64,000 bases of DNA, taken from contig NZ_LZKJ01000108.1 of assembly GCF_001672775.1 (NCBI RefSeq), positions 1 through 64,000 of the forward strand, read 5' to 3'. The stretch comes from Mycobacterium kyorinense. Its GTDB lineage: Bacteria; Actinomycetota; Actinomycetes; Mycobacteriales; Mycobacteriaceae. Below, one piece after another: positions 55,802 to 64,000 of the stretch. The notes beneath the pieces were generated by a model. That model was not told the origin of the DNA and did not search any database. It saw only the letters and a program-made list of their open reading frames with translations. The position numbers and the translations under genes are program-made. Positions within the stretch are counted from its first letter, which is position 1. Each line of letters starts with the position of its first letter.

Positions 55802-55840
55802 ACTTCCTCCTCAGAATGCGCCGTCCAGCACGCCCGGTAG

Positions 55841-57229
55841 CTAACTCTCCAGCGCGGTCTGGAAGCGACTTTCCTCGCGCGGGTGAATCAACCGGATCGG
55901 CAATTGGCGGTGGCGCGGTGTCCCGATGAAGTTGTGGCGAAGAATGATCCTGCTCAAACCCCGCTGCGGGCCAAGGTAGGTCGTCGCGTTGGGCCACACC
56001 ACCTTGTTCACCGAACCGATCCGTCCGTTGACGTAGCCGGCGAACTCGCGAAACCGCGGTTCGAGGGTGACGACCGCCCCGGCCGCGGCCGAGCGCACCA
56101 CGAATTGGGTGAAAAGTCGCGCATCGCCGAGGTTGATGCTCACGTCGACGTCGTCGAACGGCATGTAAACCGGGTAACGCTCGGTCGTCTCGCCGACTAG
56201 GACACCCGCCGACCCGATCGGCAGTTGGTAGTGCTTGTCGCTAACCGGGGTCTGGCCCAGGATCGCGGCGCGTTGCCCACCGAACAGGCACGAAAAGCCG
56301 CGCGGTGTCTTGGGATTGGCCAACGTGGTCAGCAAGACGGTCGACTGCGGCGCCATGCCCGGAACCAAACGGACCCGGGTGATGGTGTGGTCGGCGCGCG
56401 CCGACCACCACACATCTGGCCCACCCGGCGCGGTGTAGGCCGCGGTGAACGCGCTGCGCCCCTTGATCGCCGACCACGTTTCGCGTTCGAAGCTGATCTC
56501 GGTGGCTTGGTCGAAGCTGTCGAAACTGCGTGCGCATCGCGCGTCGATGCCATGGCTCGCCAGTTGATCGGCGATCCGCGTCGTCGATGCGACCAGATAC
56601 CGGGCCAGGCCCGCGAGACCGGCCGCGCGGCGCTGCGCGGACCTGCGAGTCGTCTCGGGATCGGCGCGCAGCACGATCCAGGTCCGACGGTTTGCCGGAG
56701 CCGGATAGGGGCCGATCACTTGCTGGTACAGACCCACCACGTTGGCCGGAGCGGTCTTGCCGACTCGGTATCCCGCGGAGACCACGTCGGCCTCCAGGTC
56801 GGGGCAGTGCGCGGCCACCAGTTGCTCCACCAACTCGGTGTCCACCACGTCGTCGGTTTTGGCCTCGCCGTTGAGGATGACCGTGGGCGTGAATGGCCGC
56901 GGGATCAACTCGATGACCGATACCAGGTGGTCATCCTGCCACCGCACAGCCACGTGATCTCCGGGCATCACCGTGGCACCGACCGCAGGCTCTGACGGCG
57001 GATTCGGAGCGCTGCGGTGTCGGCGCCGCCATGAGTTCAGCGCCGCGATCCAGCCGGTTATGCGCCTGCCACGGATCGTGACCACCGCCGCGAGCACCAC
57101 CAGCACGGCCAGCGCTACTCCGGCCCACAGGTAGCCCAGGCTCATGAATGCCGCAATGCAGGCCGGCGCCAGCGCCGCTGCCACCAAGGCGTGGCCGCTG
57201 GTGAACCGCAAAGACACTGCGCTGCTCAT
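55841..57229 (-). CDS. eccE1: EccE1, ESX-1 membrane component
   Basis: 462 residues, same as Mtb. ATG 57229 overlaps the mycP1 stop by four bases. Two N-terminal helices (LVAAALAPACIAAFMSLGY and AGVALAVLVVLAAVVTI) are followed by a basic RGRRITGW turn and a cytoplasmic domain with GDHVAVRWQDDHLVSVIELIPRPFTP, ANRRTWIVLRADPE and a glycosyltransferase-like remnant. EccE lies at the outer rim of the complex. Confidence 0.95.
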   Translation of the reverse strand: MSSAVSLRFTSGHALVAAALAPACIAAFMSLGYLWAGVALAVLVVLAAVVTIRGRRITGWIAALNSWRRRHRSAPNPPSEPAVGATVMPGDHVAVRWQDDHLVSVIELIPRPFTPTVILNGEAKTDDVVDTELVEQLVAAHCPDLEADVVSAGYRVGKTAPANVVGLYQQVIGPYPAPANRRTWIVLRADPETTRRSAQRRAAGLAGLARYLVASTTRIADQLASHGIDARCARSFDSFDQATEISFERETWSAIKGRSAFTAAYTAPGGPDVWWSARADHTITRVRLVPGMAPQSTVLLTTLANPKTPRGFSCLFGGQRAAILGQTPVSDKHYQLPIGSAGVLVGETTERYPVYMPFDDVDVSINLGDARLFTQFVVRSAAAGAVVTLEPRFREFAGYVNGRIGSVNKVVWPNATTYLGPQRGLSRIILRHNFIGTPRHRQLPIRLIHPREESRFQTALES

Positions 57230-58575
57230 CGGCGCTTCAACGCTCGTCGGGTCAGCGCGCCGAGCCCCATGATCAGCGCCAGCGCCGCAGCCCCCACGAC
57301 CACGATCGTGATCGGGCCACGGTCCGGCGGCGGGATGTACACCGGCGGCGGGATCGGCTTCACGTTGTAGGGAGCTGTCTTGGCACCGGCCGGTACATCC
57401 CACGTCAGCGCGGCGACGGGGTCGATGACACCCGCACCGACAATGTCGTCGGCTCCCCCTCCGGGGTGTCGGGCAGTGGCGGTGATCCGGTTGATGATCT
57501 GCGCCGGCGTCAGGTCGGGAAACCGCTGCCGCAACAGCGCCGCCACCCCGGACACGTACGCCGCTGAAAACGATGTGCCGGTGATCGGGATCGGCCCGTC
57601 CTGGCCTTGCAGCGCATTGACCGGCGCGCCGTCGTAGCCCAGCGCGATGATGTTCTCGCCCGGCGCCGCGCCGCCCAGCCATGGTCCGTGCATTGAAAAG
57701 TTGCTCGGTATTCCGGTCTCACCGATGCTTCCGACCGTCAAGACCAACGGGTCATACCACGCCGGGGTGACGATCGTCTGGACTTGCTTCCAGCCGCGCG
57801 GATCGTTGGGCACCGACGGATCGGGCGGCGGATTTTGGGTGCAATCCTGGCCGGTGTTGCCGGCGGCGACCACGATCACCACGTTTTTGACGTTGACCGC
57901 ATAGTTCACTGCCGCGCCCAAGGTCGACTCATCGATGGGCCGGGTCACCTTGACGCAGGCCGCCTCGCTGACATTGATGACGTTGGCGCCCAGATTGGCG
58001 GCATGCACCACCGCGCGGGCCAGGCTGCGGATCGACCCGGCCGTCCGGGTGGTGTTGGGGTCGTTGGGGTCGACCTGGGCGCCCTTGGGCTGGAACGCTT
58101 CTGAGGTCTGTCGTAGCGAGAGGAGCCGCGCCTCGGGTGCCACGCCGACGAAACCGTCGGTGGGAGCGGGTCGGCCGGCCACGATCGAGGCGGTCAAGGT
58201 GCCGTGCGAGTCACAGTCCGACAGCCCGTTGCCACCGGCGTCGACGAAGTCTCCGCCCGGTTCTGCGGGCACTCGCGGCGAGGCGTTGACGCCGGTGTCG
58301 ATCACCGCGACCGTCACTCCGGCGCCGGTGGCGAATTTCTGCGCCTCGGCAACATGCAGGTAGTCATTGGCCCACGGCGCGTCGGCGAACTTCGCATCCG
58401 GGAACGACGTCGGCGCCGAGCAGATGCGGCGCTGCTCCATCGGCAGGTCCGGCCCCGTCTCGTCTGGCGGCATGGCGCCCGGGTCGATGACGGGAGGTGC
58501 GATCGCCACGGCCGGCGGTGCAGTCAGCAGCCCCAGTGCCAACGCCGCCACCATTACGGCGATACGCCGCACCAT
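57226..58575 (-). CDS. mycP1: MycP1, mycosin subtilisin-like protease
   Basis: 449 residues (Mtb 446) from ATG 58575. It has a signal peptide (VMVAALALGLLTAPPAVAIA), the subtilase triad Asp (VAVIDTGVN), His (DSHGTLTASIVAG) and Ser (GTSFSAAYVSG), and one C-terminal membrane anchor (IVVVGAAALALIMGLGAL) followed by KRR. It cuts EspB and also stabilises the ESX-1 complex in a way not dependent on its activity. It is first in the mycP1-eccE1-espB-espL operon. Confidence 0.96.
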   Translation of the reverse strand: MVRRIAVMVAALALGLLTAPPAVAIAPPVIDPGAMPPDETGPDLPMEQRRICSAPTSFPDAKFADAPWANDYLHVAEAQKFATGAGVTVAVIDTGVNASPRVPAEPGGDFVDAGGNGLSDCDSHGTLTASIVAGRPAPTDGFVGVAPEARLLSLRQTSEAFQPKGAQVDPNDPNTTRTAGSIRSLARAVVHAANLGANVINVSEAACVKVTRPIDESTLGAAVNYAVNVKNVVIVVAAGNTGQDCTQNPPPDPSVPNDPRGWKQVQTIVTPAWYDPLVLTVGSIGETGIPSNFSMHGPWLGGAAPGENIIALGYDGAPVNALQGQDGPIPITGTSFSAAYVSGVAALLRQRFPDLTPAQIINRITATARHPGGGADDIVGAGVIDPVAALTWDVPAGAKTAPYNVKPIPPPVYIPPPDRGPITIVVVGAAALALIMGLGALTRRALKRR

Positions 58576-58720
58576 CACCTGCCCCTTTCGCCTACTGGCC
58601 TGGTCAGGCCGGCCGCCGGTCGAGCAACATCGTCTCACCCCGTGACGGCGTGCAGGCACCCGGTAATCCTAAGTCGGCCCAGACAACGCTGGTTCCGGTT
58701 TTTTGGCGGGAAAGGACCGA

Positions 58721-59062
58721 TTAACCGTTCGCGAGGCGATCGGCCCACCGCGCGATTTCGGGGGTGACGGGGTCGGCGATGTCGTCGAATTCCGAGTGCT
58801 TTTTGAGTACTGCGGCCACCATCTTGCACACCGGGACGACGCGCTTGCCGTCGGCGCGGGTGGCCTCGAGCGCTTCGCGTACCAGGATGCTCGCCAAGCC
58901 CCGGCCACCGAATTCGTCGTCGACTTCGGTGTGGTAGAAGACGCGCTGGTTGTCGCGGTCGGCGACGGCGGCGTAACCGACGGTCTTGCCGTCGACGGCG
59001 ATGGTGTACTTGCCGTCCGCGGCGCTGACCGTGGTCGGGGCGCCGGTCTTGTCGGCGGTCAT
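58721..59062 (-). CDS. Small GNAT-type acetyltransferase (YjdJ/DUF family)
   Basis: 113 residues from ATG 59062. The fold is a short N-acetyltransferase of the type Pfam calls Acetyltransf_CG: YTIAVDGKTVGYAAV, then RVFYHTEVDDEFGGRGLASILVREAL (the acetyl-CoA loop) and VVPVCKMVAAVLKKHSEF. The substrate is unknown. It overlaps the pirin gene by four bases, so they form an operon, and it lies beyond mycP1 in the same direction. Confidence 0.88.
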   Translation of the reverse strand: MTADKTGAPTTVSAADGKYTIAVDGKTVGYAAVADRDNQRVFYHTEVDDEFGGRGLASILVREALEATRADGKRVVPVCKMVAAVLKKHSEFDDIADPVTPEIARWADRLANG

Positions 59063-60048
59063 CGATGCTCCTTTCTGTCCGGCAGCGGGCGCGGCCGGAG
59101 GGTCACGTTGGGAAGCGGAGGCGCGGGCAGACGTTCGGGCGAGCCCTGGTAACCCCGGACGGCGCCGAAACGTGAATCCGCGGCTTCCCACAGCCGGCGA
59201 TACTCGACGATCTCGTCGTGGTTGCGTCCGACGAAGTTCCACCACATCACCAATTGCTCAGTGAACGGCGTGCCGCCCAACAGCAGCGCGCGGGCCGGCC
59301 GATCGCTGGCGTTGCGCAGCTGCAGCGACGAGTAACCCGGGCCTTGATAGCCCAGGTCTGCGTGGTTAAGGCCGATTCCGGCCATGTCCAGAACACCCTG
59401 GTCGCACAACACGCCGTGCTCGAAGTCGGGGTTGACGTCGAGCGCCACCGTGGCACCGGGGTCTAAGTCGATTTGTGCGCCCAGCAGCGGCGTGAAGGTC
59501 GGCACCGGGGAGCGGCTGCCGGCCAATTCGCCGAGAAAAACCCGCACGGCGCCGCCGAGCAGCAAGGCGGCTTCGGGCACGTAGTGGGCGAAATCGCGGG
59601 CGGTGTCGCGGTCGGAGTCGGGCAGGGCCACCCATAGTTGGGCGCCATGCAGAATCGGCGCCGCGGCGGGGTCGACCGACACCTCGGAGTGGCAGATGCC
59701 TGCGCCGGCCGTCATCAAATTCAGTTCACCCGGCCGCACCCGGGCCACCACGCCGGCGCTGTCGCGGTGTTCGATCTCGCCGCTGAACAACCAACTGACC
59801 GTCTGCAGACCGGTATGCGGATGGGGCGGTACATCCATGCCGGTCGAGTGACGCAGATCGTGCGGTCCGTAGTGGTCGGCGAAGCACCAGGCGCCGATCA
59901 GCGAGCGCTGCCGCTGCGGGATGGTGCGCCGGACTCGGATCGCTCGCGGCCCGCCGAGCGGGACTTCGCGCGGGTGCAAAACCTCCACGCCGGCGACTTG
60001 CTCAGCGGCACAGGCAATTTCAGCCGGCGCGGTCTCCAGGTTACTCAT
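59059..60048 (-). CDS. Pirin-family protein
   Basis: 329 residues. The N-terminal cupin keeps the metal ligands: the His-x-His in VPPHPHTGLQT, a further His in EIEHRDS, and Glu in GICHSEVS. The C-terminal cupin has the usual ADLGYQGPGYSS and ALLLGGTPFTEQ. Pirins bind iron; some have quercetinase activity or act as redox-linked regulators, but the role of this one is unknown. It forms an operon with the GNAT gene and is divergent from the transglycosylase gene. Confidence 0.9.
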   Translation of the reverse strand: MSNLETAPAEIACAAEQVAGVEVLHPREVPLGGPRAIRVRRTIPQRQRSLIGAWCFADHYGPHDLRHSTGMDVPPHPHTGLQTVSWLFSGEIEHRDSAGVVARVRPGELNLMTAGAGICHSEVSVDPAAAPILHGAQLWVALPDSDRDTARDFAHYVPEAALLLGGAVRVFLGELAGSRSPVPTFTPLLGAQIDLDPGATVALDVNPDFEHGVLCDQGVLDMAGIGLNHADLGYQGPGYSSLQLRNASDRPARALLLGGTPFTEQLVMWWNFVGRNHDEIVEYRRLWEAADSRFGAVRGYQGSPERLPAPPLPNVTLRPRPLPDRKEHR

Positions 60049-60185
60049 CGTTCACCGTTCGTGCGTTGGCGATACGGGCCGATACCTCGACACTACCCGT
60101 GGGTGGACACTGCGCCCCGGTGCGCTGGCCAGGGTGGTCTTTTTGTGTCGGGGCGGGGCGTTGAGATGCCATAGGATTTCCTGAT

Positions 60186-61019
60186 ATGGCGCAAAGCTTG
60201 CGTGTCGATCCGGCGGTTCTCCGGTCGACCGGGTCTGTGCTGGCGCAAGTGAGCAGCGACCTCTCCGGAATGGGTTTGGGTCCCTCGCTCAGCGAGCTGG
60301 TCGGCGATATGCGGGGCTTTCACAGCGGTGCTGTCTGCCAGGAGGCAGCGACGGCGATCGACAATGCCTGCAACCAGGTGAGCAGTGACTTTTCTCAGCT
60401 GGCAGAGAAGTTGCGAGCAGCGGCCGAGCAATACGAGCATGCCGACGAGCAGTTGCGCGGCGGTCTGGACAAGGCCGCCCACGAGATCGACGGCAACGAC
60501 AGCGCTACTCCACCAATGCCGACATCTGTGCCGGGTCCGCCCGCTAGTCAGCCGGCGCCGATCCCGGTGGATCAGGTGGACTATGACCAGACCAGCAACG
60601 CAGCCGGTCCGGAAGCCACCCGCGACTACATCGACCAAGCTCTCGACAAGCTCGGCATCACCGACCTCGCGGCGCGGCAGCGCTGGATGGACGGGTACAC
60701 GACCATGACCCTCCGCGAGTCGAGCTATGACCCGAATGCGGTCAACGATTGGGACGTCAACTCACAACCGCCAAATTCGACCCACCATGCCTCCGACGGC
60801 TACGGGAATGGCTGCTCGCGAGGTCTGGCGCAGTGCGTCCCGGGCACGTTTGCGCAATACCATCAGCCGGGAACGTCGAACAATATCTATGACCCCGTTG
60901 CCAATATCGCGGCGTCGATGAACTACGTCATGGAACGCTATGGCGTTCATCGGGACGGGTCGAACCTGGCTGCAGAGGTTCCGCAGGCCAACGTTGAGGC
61001 CGATCCCCAGGGCTATTGA
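60186..61019 (+). CDS. EspC-type secretion domain fused to an SLT lytic transglycosylase
   Basis: 277 residues. Residues 1-100 are an EspC-like helical hairpin: MAQSLRVDPAVLRSTGSVL, two long helices, and the export motif YEHAD (83-87). After a Pro-rich linker (about 105-130), residues 140-277 match an SLT transglycosylase: ALDKLGITD, then the catalytic Glu178 in TLRESSYDPNAVN, then SRGLAQCVPGTFAQYH and PVANIAASMNYVMERYG. It should cut glycan strands of peptidoglycan after export through an ESX system. It is not part of Mtb's ESX-1 locus. The gene after it begins one base past its stop. It lies 1.6 kb beyond mycP1, after the GNAT and pirin genes. Confidence 0.85.
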   Translation: MAQSLRVDPAVLRSTGSVLAQVSSDLSGMGLGPSLSELVGDMRGFHSGAVCQEAATAIDNACNQVSSDFSQLAEKLRAAAEQYEHADEQLRGGLDKAAHEIDGNDSATPPMPTSVPGPPASQPAPIPVDQVDYDQTSNAAGPEATRDYIDQALDKLGITDLAARQRWMDGYTTMTLRESSYDPNAVNDWDVNSQPPNSTHHASDGYGNGCSRGLAQCVPGTFAQYHQPGTSNNIYDPVANIAASMNYVMERYGVHRDGSNLAAEVPQANVEADPQGY

Positions 61020-61020
61020 G

Positions 61021-61701
61021 ATGTGGCCGAGAAACTTTCGACGCGCCGCGGCTCTGACACTGTGCCTGACCGTCGGCGCGGCCGCCGCGCCGGCCGTGGC
61101 CGCGGCGGCGACCACAGTGCCCGCTGCTGCGTGGATCAGCGCCGGGCAGCTGCCGCTGGACGCTACTCAGCACTGGCCTAGCTTGGCGAGTATCGCGGAA
61201 CGACCGGCCGACAATACTTTTCGGATCGAGCAGCTGTGCCGCGTCGACGCTCCCGATCACCGATTGGTGGCTGCCGCCGGTGTCGAGGCCGCCCGCGCCG
61301 GCGTCGACAGGGGCCAAGGCGAATGGTCAGTGCAGCAGCAGATTGTTCACTATCCGGGTGACACCTGGCGAATGGGGCAAACCGCTGACGCGCTGTTCAC
61401 GTCGCTGCAAAACACGTTGAGCCACTGCGGTTCCACAGCGCCGGGCACACAGGTGAAGGTGACCACTCCGCGCTCGCATTGTCCGAGCAGTCAGCGTGGC
61501 GGGTGCAGCCAGACGGCGGCCACCGTCGACGTCCCGGCACAGCAGACCAGTGCGCATGTGTATCTGGCCAGTGTGGGCAGTGCGGTGACCGAGTTGACGG
61601 TGTGGTCGACCGGCGCACCGGCGGTCGCCTGGCCGGACATCAGCGACGACGAGGTGTTCGCGGCGATGAATCCGCAACTGTGCACGGTGTGGGAATGCTG
61701 A
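61021..61701 (+). CDS. Exported protein paired with the transglycosylase
   Basis: 226 residues from ATG 61021. An N-terminal signal (RRAAALTLCLTVGAAAAPAVAAA) precedes a mature domain with several Cys (EQLCRVD, SHCGST, SHCPSS, GGCSQTA, PQLCTVWEC), suggesting disulfides in the envelope. I recognise no enzyme motif. It starts one base after the stop of the transglycosylase gene and ends in convergence with the acyl-CoA dehydrogenase. It may regulate, anchor or protect against the transglycosylase (inference from coupling alone). Confidence 0.75.
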   Translation: MWPRNFRRAAALTLCLTVGAAAAPAVAAAATTVPAAAWISAGQLPLDATQHWPSLASIAERPADNTFRIEQLCRVDAPDHRLVAAAGVEAARAGVDRGQGEWSVQQQIVHYPGDTWRMGQTADALFTSLQNTLSHCGSTAPGTQVKVTTPRSHCPSSQRGGCSQTAATVDVPAQQTSAHVYLASVGSAVTELTVWSTGAPAVAWPDISDDEVFAAMNPQLCTVWEC

Positions 61702-61705
61702 CCGT

Positions 61706-63085
61706 CTAGCGCGGCGGGCGGAGCGCTTTCATCGCGATGCGTTTCACCGGTTCGGGAATCCGGTCCTGCATGGACAGTGCGGCGCTGGCCGCCCGCGAAC
61801 GCAGCGGAGTGCCGCGGCCAAACATGCGATTCAGCGGACCGCCTGACGGCTCGATCTCGAAATGCAGCGGCGGCGCGCCTTCCGATGCGCCCAGCGCCTG
61901 CGAGATGACGATCCGCTGAATCTCGCTGGTGCCCTCAAAGATGGTGTACAGCTTGGCATCTCGATACCATTTTTCCACCGGGTGGTCGGTGATGTATCCC
62001 CAACCGCCCATCGTCTGGATGGCACGCTCGGTAGCACGGACTGCGATTTCGCTCGCCGCCATCTTCGACATCGAACCCTCGCCGCGGTTGAACGGGATCC
62101 CATTGGCCGCCATCCAGGATGCCCGCCAGGTCAGCAGCCGGGCGGCATCGATCTGGGTGGCGATCTCTGCCAGCGGAAACGCGATGCCCTGGTTGTCGAT
62201 GATCGGACCGCCGAACGCCTCCCGCTGGGTGGCGTAGGTGGTGGCATATTCGAGCGCCGCGCGTGCAATGCCGATCGCTTGGGCGGCCACCATCGGGCGG
62301 GTCTGCTCAAAAGTACCCAACGTCGCCGAGCTGGACCGCTTACCGCCGGCGGCGGCTTCACGTGCCTTGGCCAGCTTGTGCTCGAGTTTGTCTTGCCCGC
62401 CAAGCAGATTGGCTTCCGGGATACGGACTCCGTCGAACCGTAGCTCTGCGGTGTGCGACGCCCGGCAACCCAGCTTGTCGAGTTTGCGCACCAACTCCAG
62501 CCCGGGTGTGCCGCCCGGCACCACGAACAACGCTTGACCGCGGTGGCCGAGTTCTTCGTCGACAACCGCGTTGACGACGTGCACATTGGCGATACCGCCG
62601 TTACCGATCCACATCTTGTGGCCGTCGATGATCCAGTCGCTGCCGTCGCGCCGCGCCGTGGTCCGCAGATTGCGCACATCGCTGCCCCCCTCAGGTTCGG
62701 AGATGGCCAGGGCCGCGAGTTTGAGGTCACCGGGTTCTCCGAAGCATTCCGGTGCCCACTCCAACATCTGCTCGGGCGACGCCGCCTGGCCGATGGCCGA
62801 CAGCGCCAGCGCCGGCATGACGATCGCCAAACCGATTCCGGCGCAACCCCAGAAGAGTTCCTCCATGAACATCGGCAACGATATACCGGTCGGATCACCG
62901 ATGAGGTCGCGGTAGAACAGCGGGCTGTAGAAACCCTGCTGGGCAGCCTCCTCCAACACCGGCCACGGAAAGTCCTGGCGCTGGTCATAGTCGAGTGCGA
63001 CCGGGCGGATCACCGATTCGGCGAATTCATGGGTGCGCTGCGCCAGGTCGTGTTGCGCCGCCGTCGGTGTCAAGTCGAAGCTCAT
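61706..63085 (-). CDS. Acyl-CoA dehydrogenase
   Basis: 459 residues from ATG 63085 (MSFDLTPTAAQHDLAQRTHEF). ACAD signatures are complete: the flavin-binding middle LAALAISEPEGGSDVRNLRTTA and IDGHKMWIGNGGIA, and the C-terminal Q-T-M-G-G-W-G-Y-I and EKWYRDAKLYTIFEGTSEIQR, with the likely catalytic Glu in YTIFEGTSE. It oxidises an acyl-CoA to the 2-enoyl-CoA with FAD; the chain length is not readable. The last 60 residues extend beyond the core. It converges on the exported protein gene with four bases between. Confidence 0.93.
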   Translation of the reverse strand: MSFDLTPTAAQHDLAQRTHEFAESVIRPVALDYDQRQDFPWPVLEEAAQQGFYSPLFYRDLIGDPTGISLPMFMEELFWGCAGIGLAIVMPALALSAIGQAASPEQMLEWAPECFGEPGDLKLAALAISEPEGGSDVRNLRTTARRDGSDWIIDGHKMWIGNGGIANVHVVNAVVDEELGHRGQALFVVPGGTPGLELVRKLDKLGCRASHTAELRFDGVRIPEANLLGGQDKLEHKLAKAREAAAGGKRSSSATLGTFEQTRPMVAAQAIGIARAALEYATTYATQREAFGGPIIDNQGIAFPLAEIATQIDAARLLTWRASWMAANGIPFNRGEGSMSKMAASEIAVRATERAIQTMGGWGYITDHPVEKWYRDAKLYTIFEGTSEIQRIVISQALGASEGAPPLHFEIEPSGGPLNRMFGRGTPLRSRAASAALSMQDRIPEPVKRIAMKALRPPR

Positions 63086-63182
63086 CAATGCGCCCCTGCG
63101 ATCACAGCGTTCGGCTGGATGTCGCCGATCACCTCGTCCGAACCGACTGTTGCCGCTTTGGGCCCAGCTCAAACGCGATCGG

Positions 63183-63596
63183 TCAGGCGGCCGACTGCGG
63201 ACCGCGGGAGGCCGGCAGATGGAACACCGTGGCGGTTGTCGCAACGGAGTCACGCTCGCGGCGCTCGAGGAGGGCAGCGTTTTCGGGCAGTTGCCTGGAG
63301 GTGATCTCGCCGGCCGCGATGCGGCGCAGGATGTCGTGGGCGCGGGCGAGCTGTTGGCGTTTGCGGTACTGGCCGCCGGGAAGCTTGACGCCGGCCCACA
63401 CGCCGTACTCCTCGCGGTGCTGGATGGCATAGCGAGCGCACCGTCGTTGTTGCGCTACCGGACAGCGGCGCAGGCACTGGAGCCGCGCTTCGGTGGCCGA
63501 CTGCTCATACGCCCGCGCCTTCGCGGCGCCGTCGCCGCCGTCGTCGTCGGCGTAGCCGAACCATAGATCGGGGTTGACTGAGCATGGGTATCCCAT
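63183..63596 (-). CDS. whiB5: WhiB5-type regulator
   Basis: 137 residues (Mtb WhiB5 139) from ATG 63596. Four Cys are placed at 5, 41, 45 and 53, spacing C-x35-C-x3-C-x7-C, wider than most WhiB proteins. The turn GVWAGVKLPGG and basic region YRKRQQLARAHDILRR follow. It is expected to bind a 4Fe-4S cluster and act with a sigma factor. In Mtb WhiB5 affects ESX-2 and ESX-4 genes and survival. It is divergent from the Rv0023-type regulator, exactly as in Mtb, so this end of the window is syntenic again. Confidence 0.85.
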   Translation of the reverse strand: MGYPCSVNPDLWFGYADDDGGDGAAKARAYEQSATEARLQCLRRCPVAQQRRCARYAIQHREEYGVWAGVKLPGGQYRKRQQLARAHDILRRIAAGEITSRQLPENAALLERRERDSVATTATVFHLPASRGPQSAA

Positions 63597-63738
63597 CGAG
63601 GCGCCTCCTCTGCGGCTAAAACGTAGGCGGAAGCGTATACATGCCCGCCGGGATCGCGCAAGGAAACGCGATAGAAACAGATAAATTCAGCGTTATGCAG
63701 TGGTCTGTGTAGTATCCGGATATGGCCGGAGCGCTGCG

Positions 63739-64000
63739 GTGAGCCGCGAATCGGCAGGCGCGGTCATCCGAGCTCTGCGCGAATCGCGTGATTGGTCACT
63801 GGCCGACCTCGCCGCTGAGACCGGGGTCAGCATCATGGGCCTGAGCTACCTGGAGCGTGGCGCTCGAAAACCCCACAAAAGCACAGTTCAAAAGGTTGAA
63901 AACGGGCTGGGGCTGCCGCCGGGCACGTACTCCCGGTTGGTGGTGGCGCAGGATCCAGAGGCCGAACTGGGCCGGCTACTCACAGACCAACCGCCCGAGG
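63739..64000 (+). CDS. XRE-family regulator (Rv0023), partial
   Basis: The first 87 codons from GTG 63739; the rest lies beyond the window. It has a standard helix-turn-helix, RALRESRDWSLADLAAETGV, and the segment MGLSYLERGARKPHKSTVQK, followed by VENGLGLPPGTYSRL. This matches Rv0023 closely. It is a DNA-binding regulator of unknown targets, divergent from whiB5 over a 142-bp region. Confidence 0.88.
   Translation, partial: MSRESAGAVIRALRESRDWSLADLAAETGVSIMGLSYLERGARKPHKSTVQKVENGLGLPPGTYSRLVVAQDPEAELGRLLTDQPPE

Overview
The window is chromosomal DNA of a slow-growing, non-tuberculous Mycobacterium. High G+C, the Rv0007-to-fhaA gene order, PE/PPE genes, two WhiB genes and a complete ESX-1 type VII secretion locus all point there. 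Divergence from M. tuberculosis (Mtb) proteins, a changed locus layout and accessory genes make the Mtb complex unlikely; I cannot name the species. Names of the form Rv#### are Mtb homologues recalled from memory.

Region 1 (1-7.6 kb) is the origin-proximal block after gyrA: the end of a DUF3566 protein, tRNA-Ile, a tiny membrane protein, a TnpB gene with an omega-RNA-like right end, a wrecked tRNA-Ala, an intact but atypical tRNA-Ala(UGC), a decayed SDR gene and an epimerase. Then follow cwsA, ppiA, a small membrane protein, crgA, a DUF881 protein and trpG/pabA. Region 2 (7.6-17.4 kb, minus strand) is the growth and division operon fhaA-fhaB-pstP-rodA-pbpA-pknA-pknB, followed by tRNA-Leu and a terminator.

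Region 3 (17.8-29.4 kb) is accessory. It has a small-heat-shock cluster (MerR regulator with an Asn/Leu heptad repeat, Hsp18, J-domain protein). Next is a surface-signalling cluster: a lipoprotein, a receptor kinase whose outer domain looks like a siderophore-binding protein, a kinase-less PknH-type sensor, an unknown membrane protein, another kinase, and an MPT63-like secreted protein with a repeat tail.

Region 4 (29.4-58.6 kb) is ESX-1: whiB6 and espM (regulators), espG1, espH, eccA1, eccB1, eccCa1, eccCb1, pe35, ppe68, esxB, esxA, espI, eccD1, then an accessory insert, espK, and the opposed operon mycP1-eccE1-espB-espL. espE and espF are missing. The insert holds an EspC-like small protein, a WXG100-DUF1023 hydrolase, a lipoprotein, a split espJ and a duplicated membrane protein family. 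EsxB has lost the Trp of its WxG motif.

Region 5 (58.7-64 kb) has a GNAT protein, a pirin, an EspC-type protein fused to a lytic transglycosylase with an exported partner, an acyl-CoA dehydrogenase, whiB5 and the start of an Rv0023-type regulator. Because fhaA and whiB5/Rv0023 are near neighbours in Mtb, everything from about 17.8 to 63 kb, including ESX-1, sits inside what is a tight junction there.
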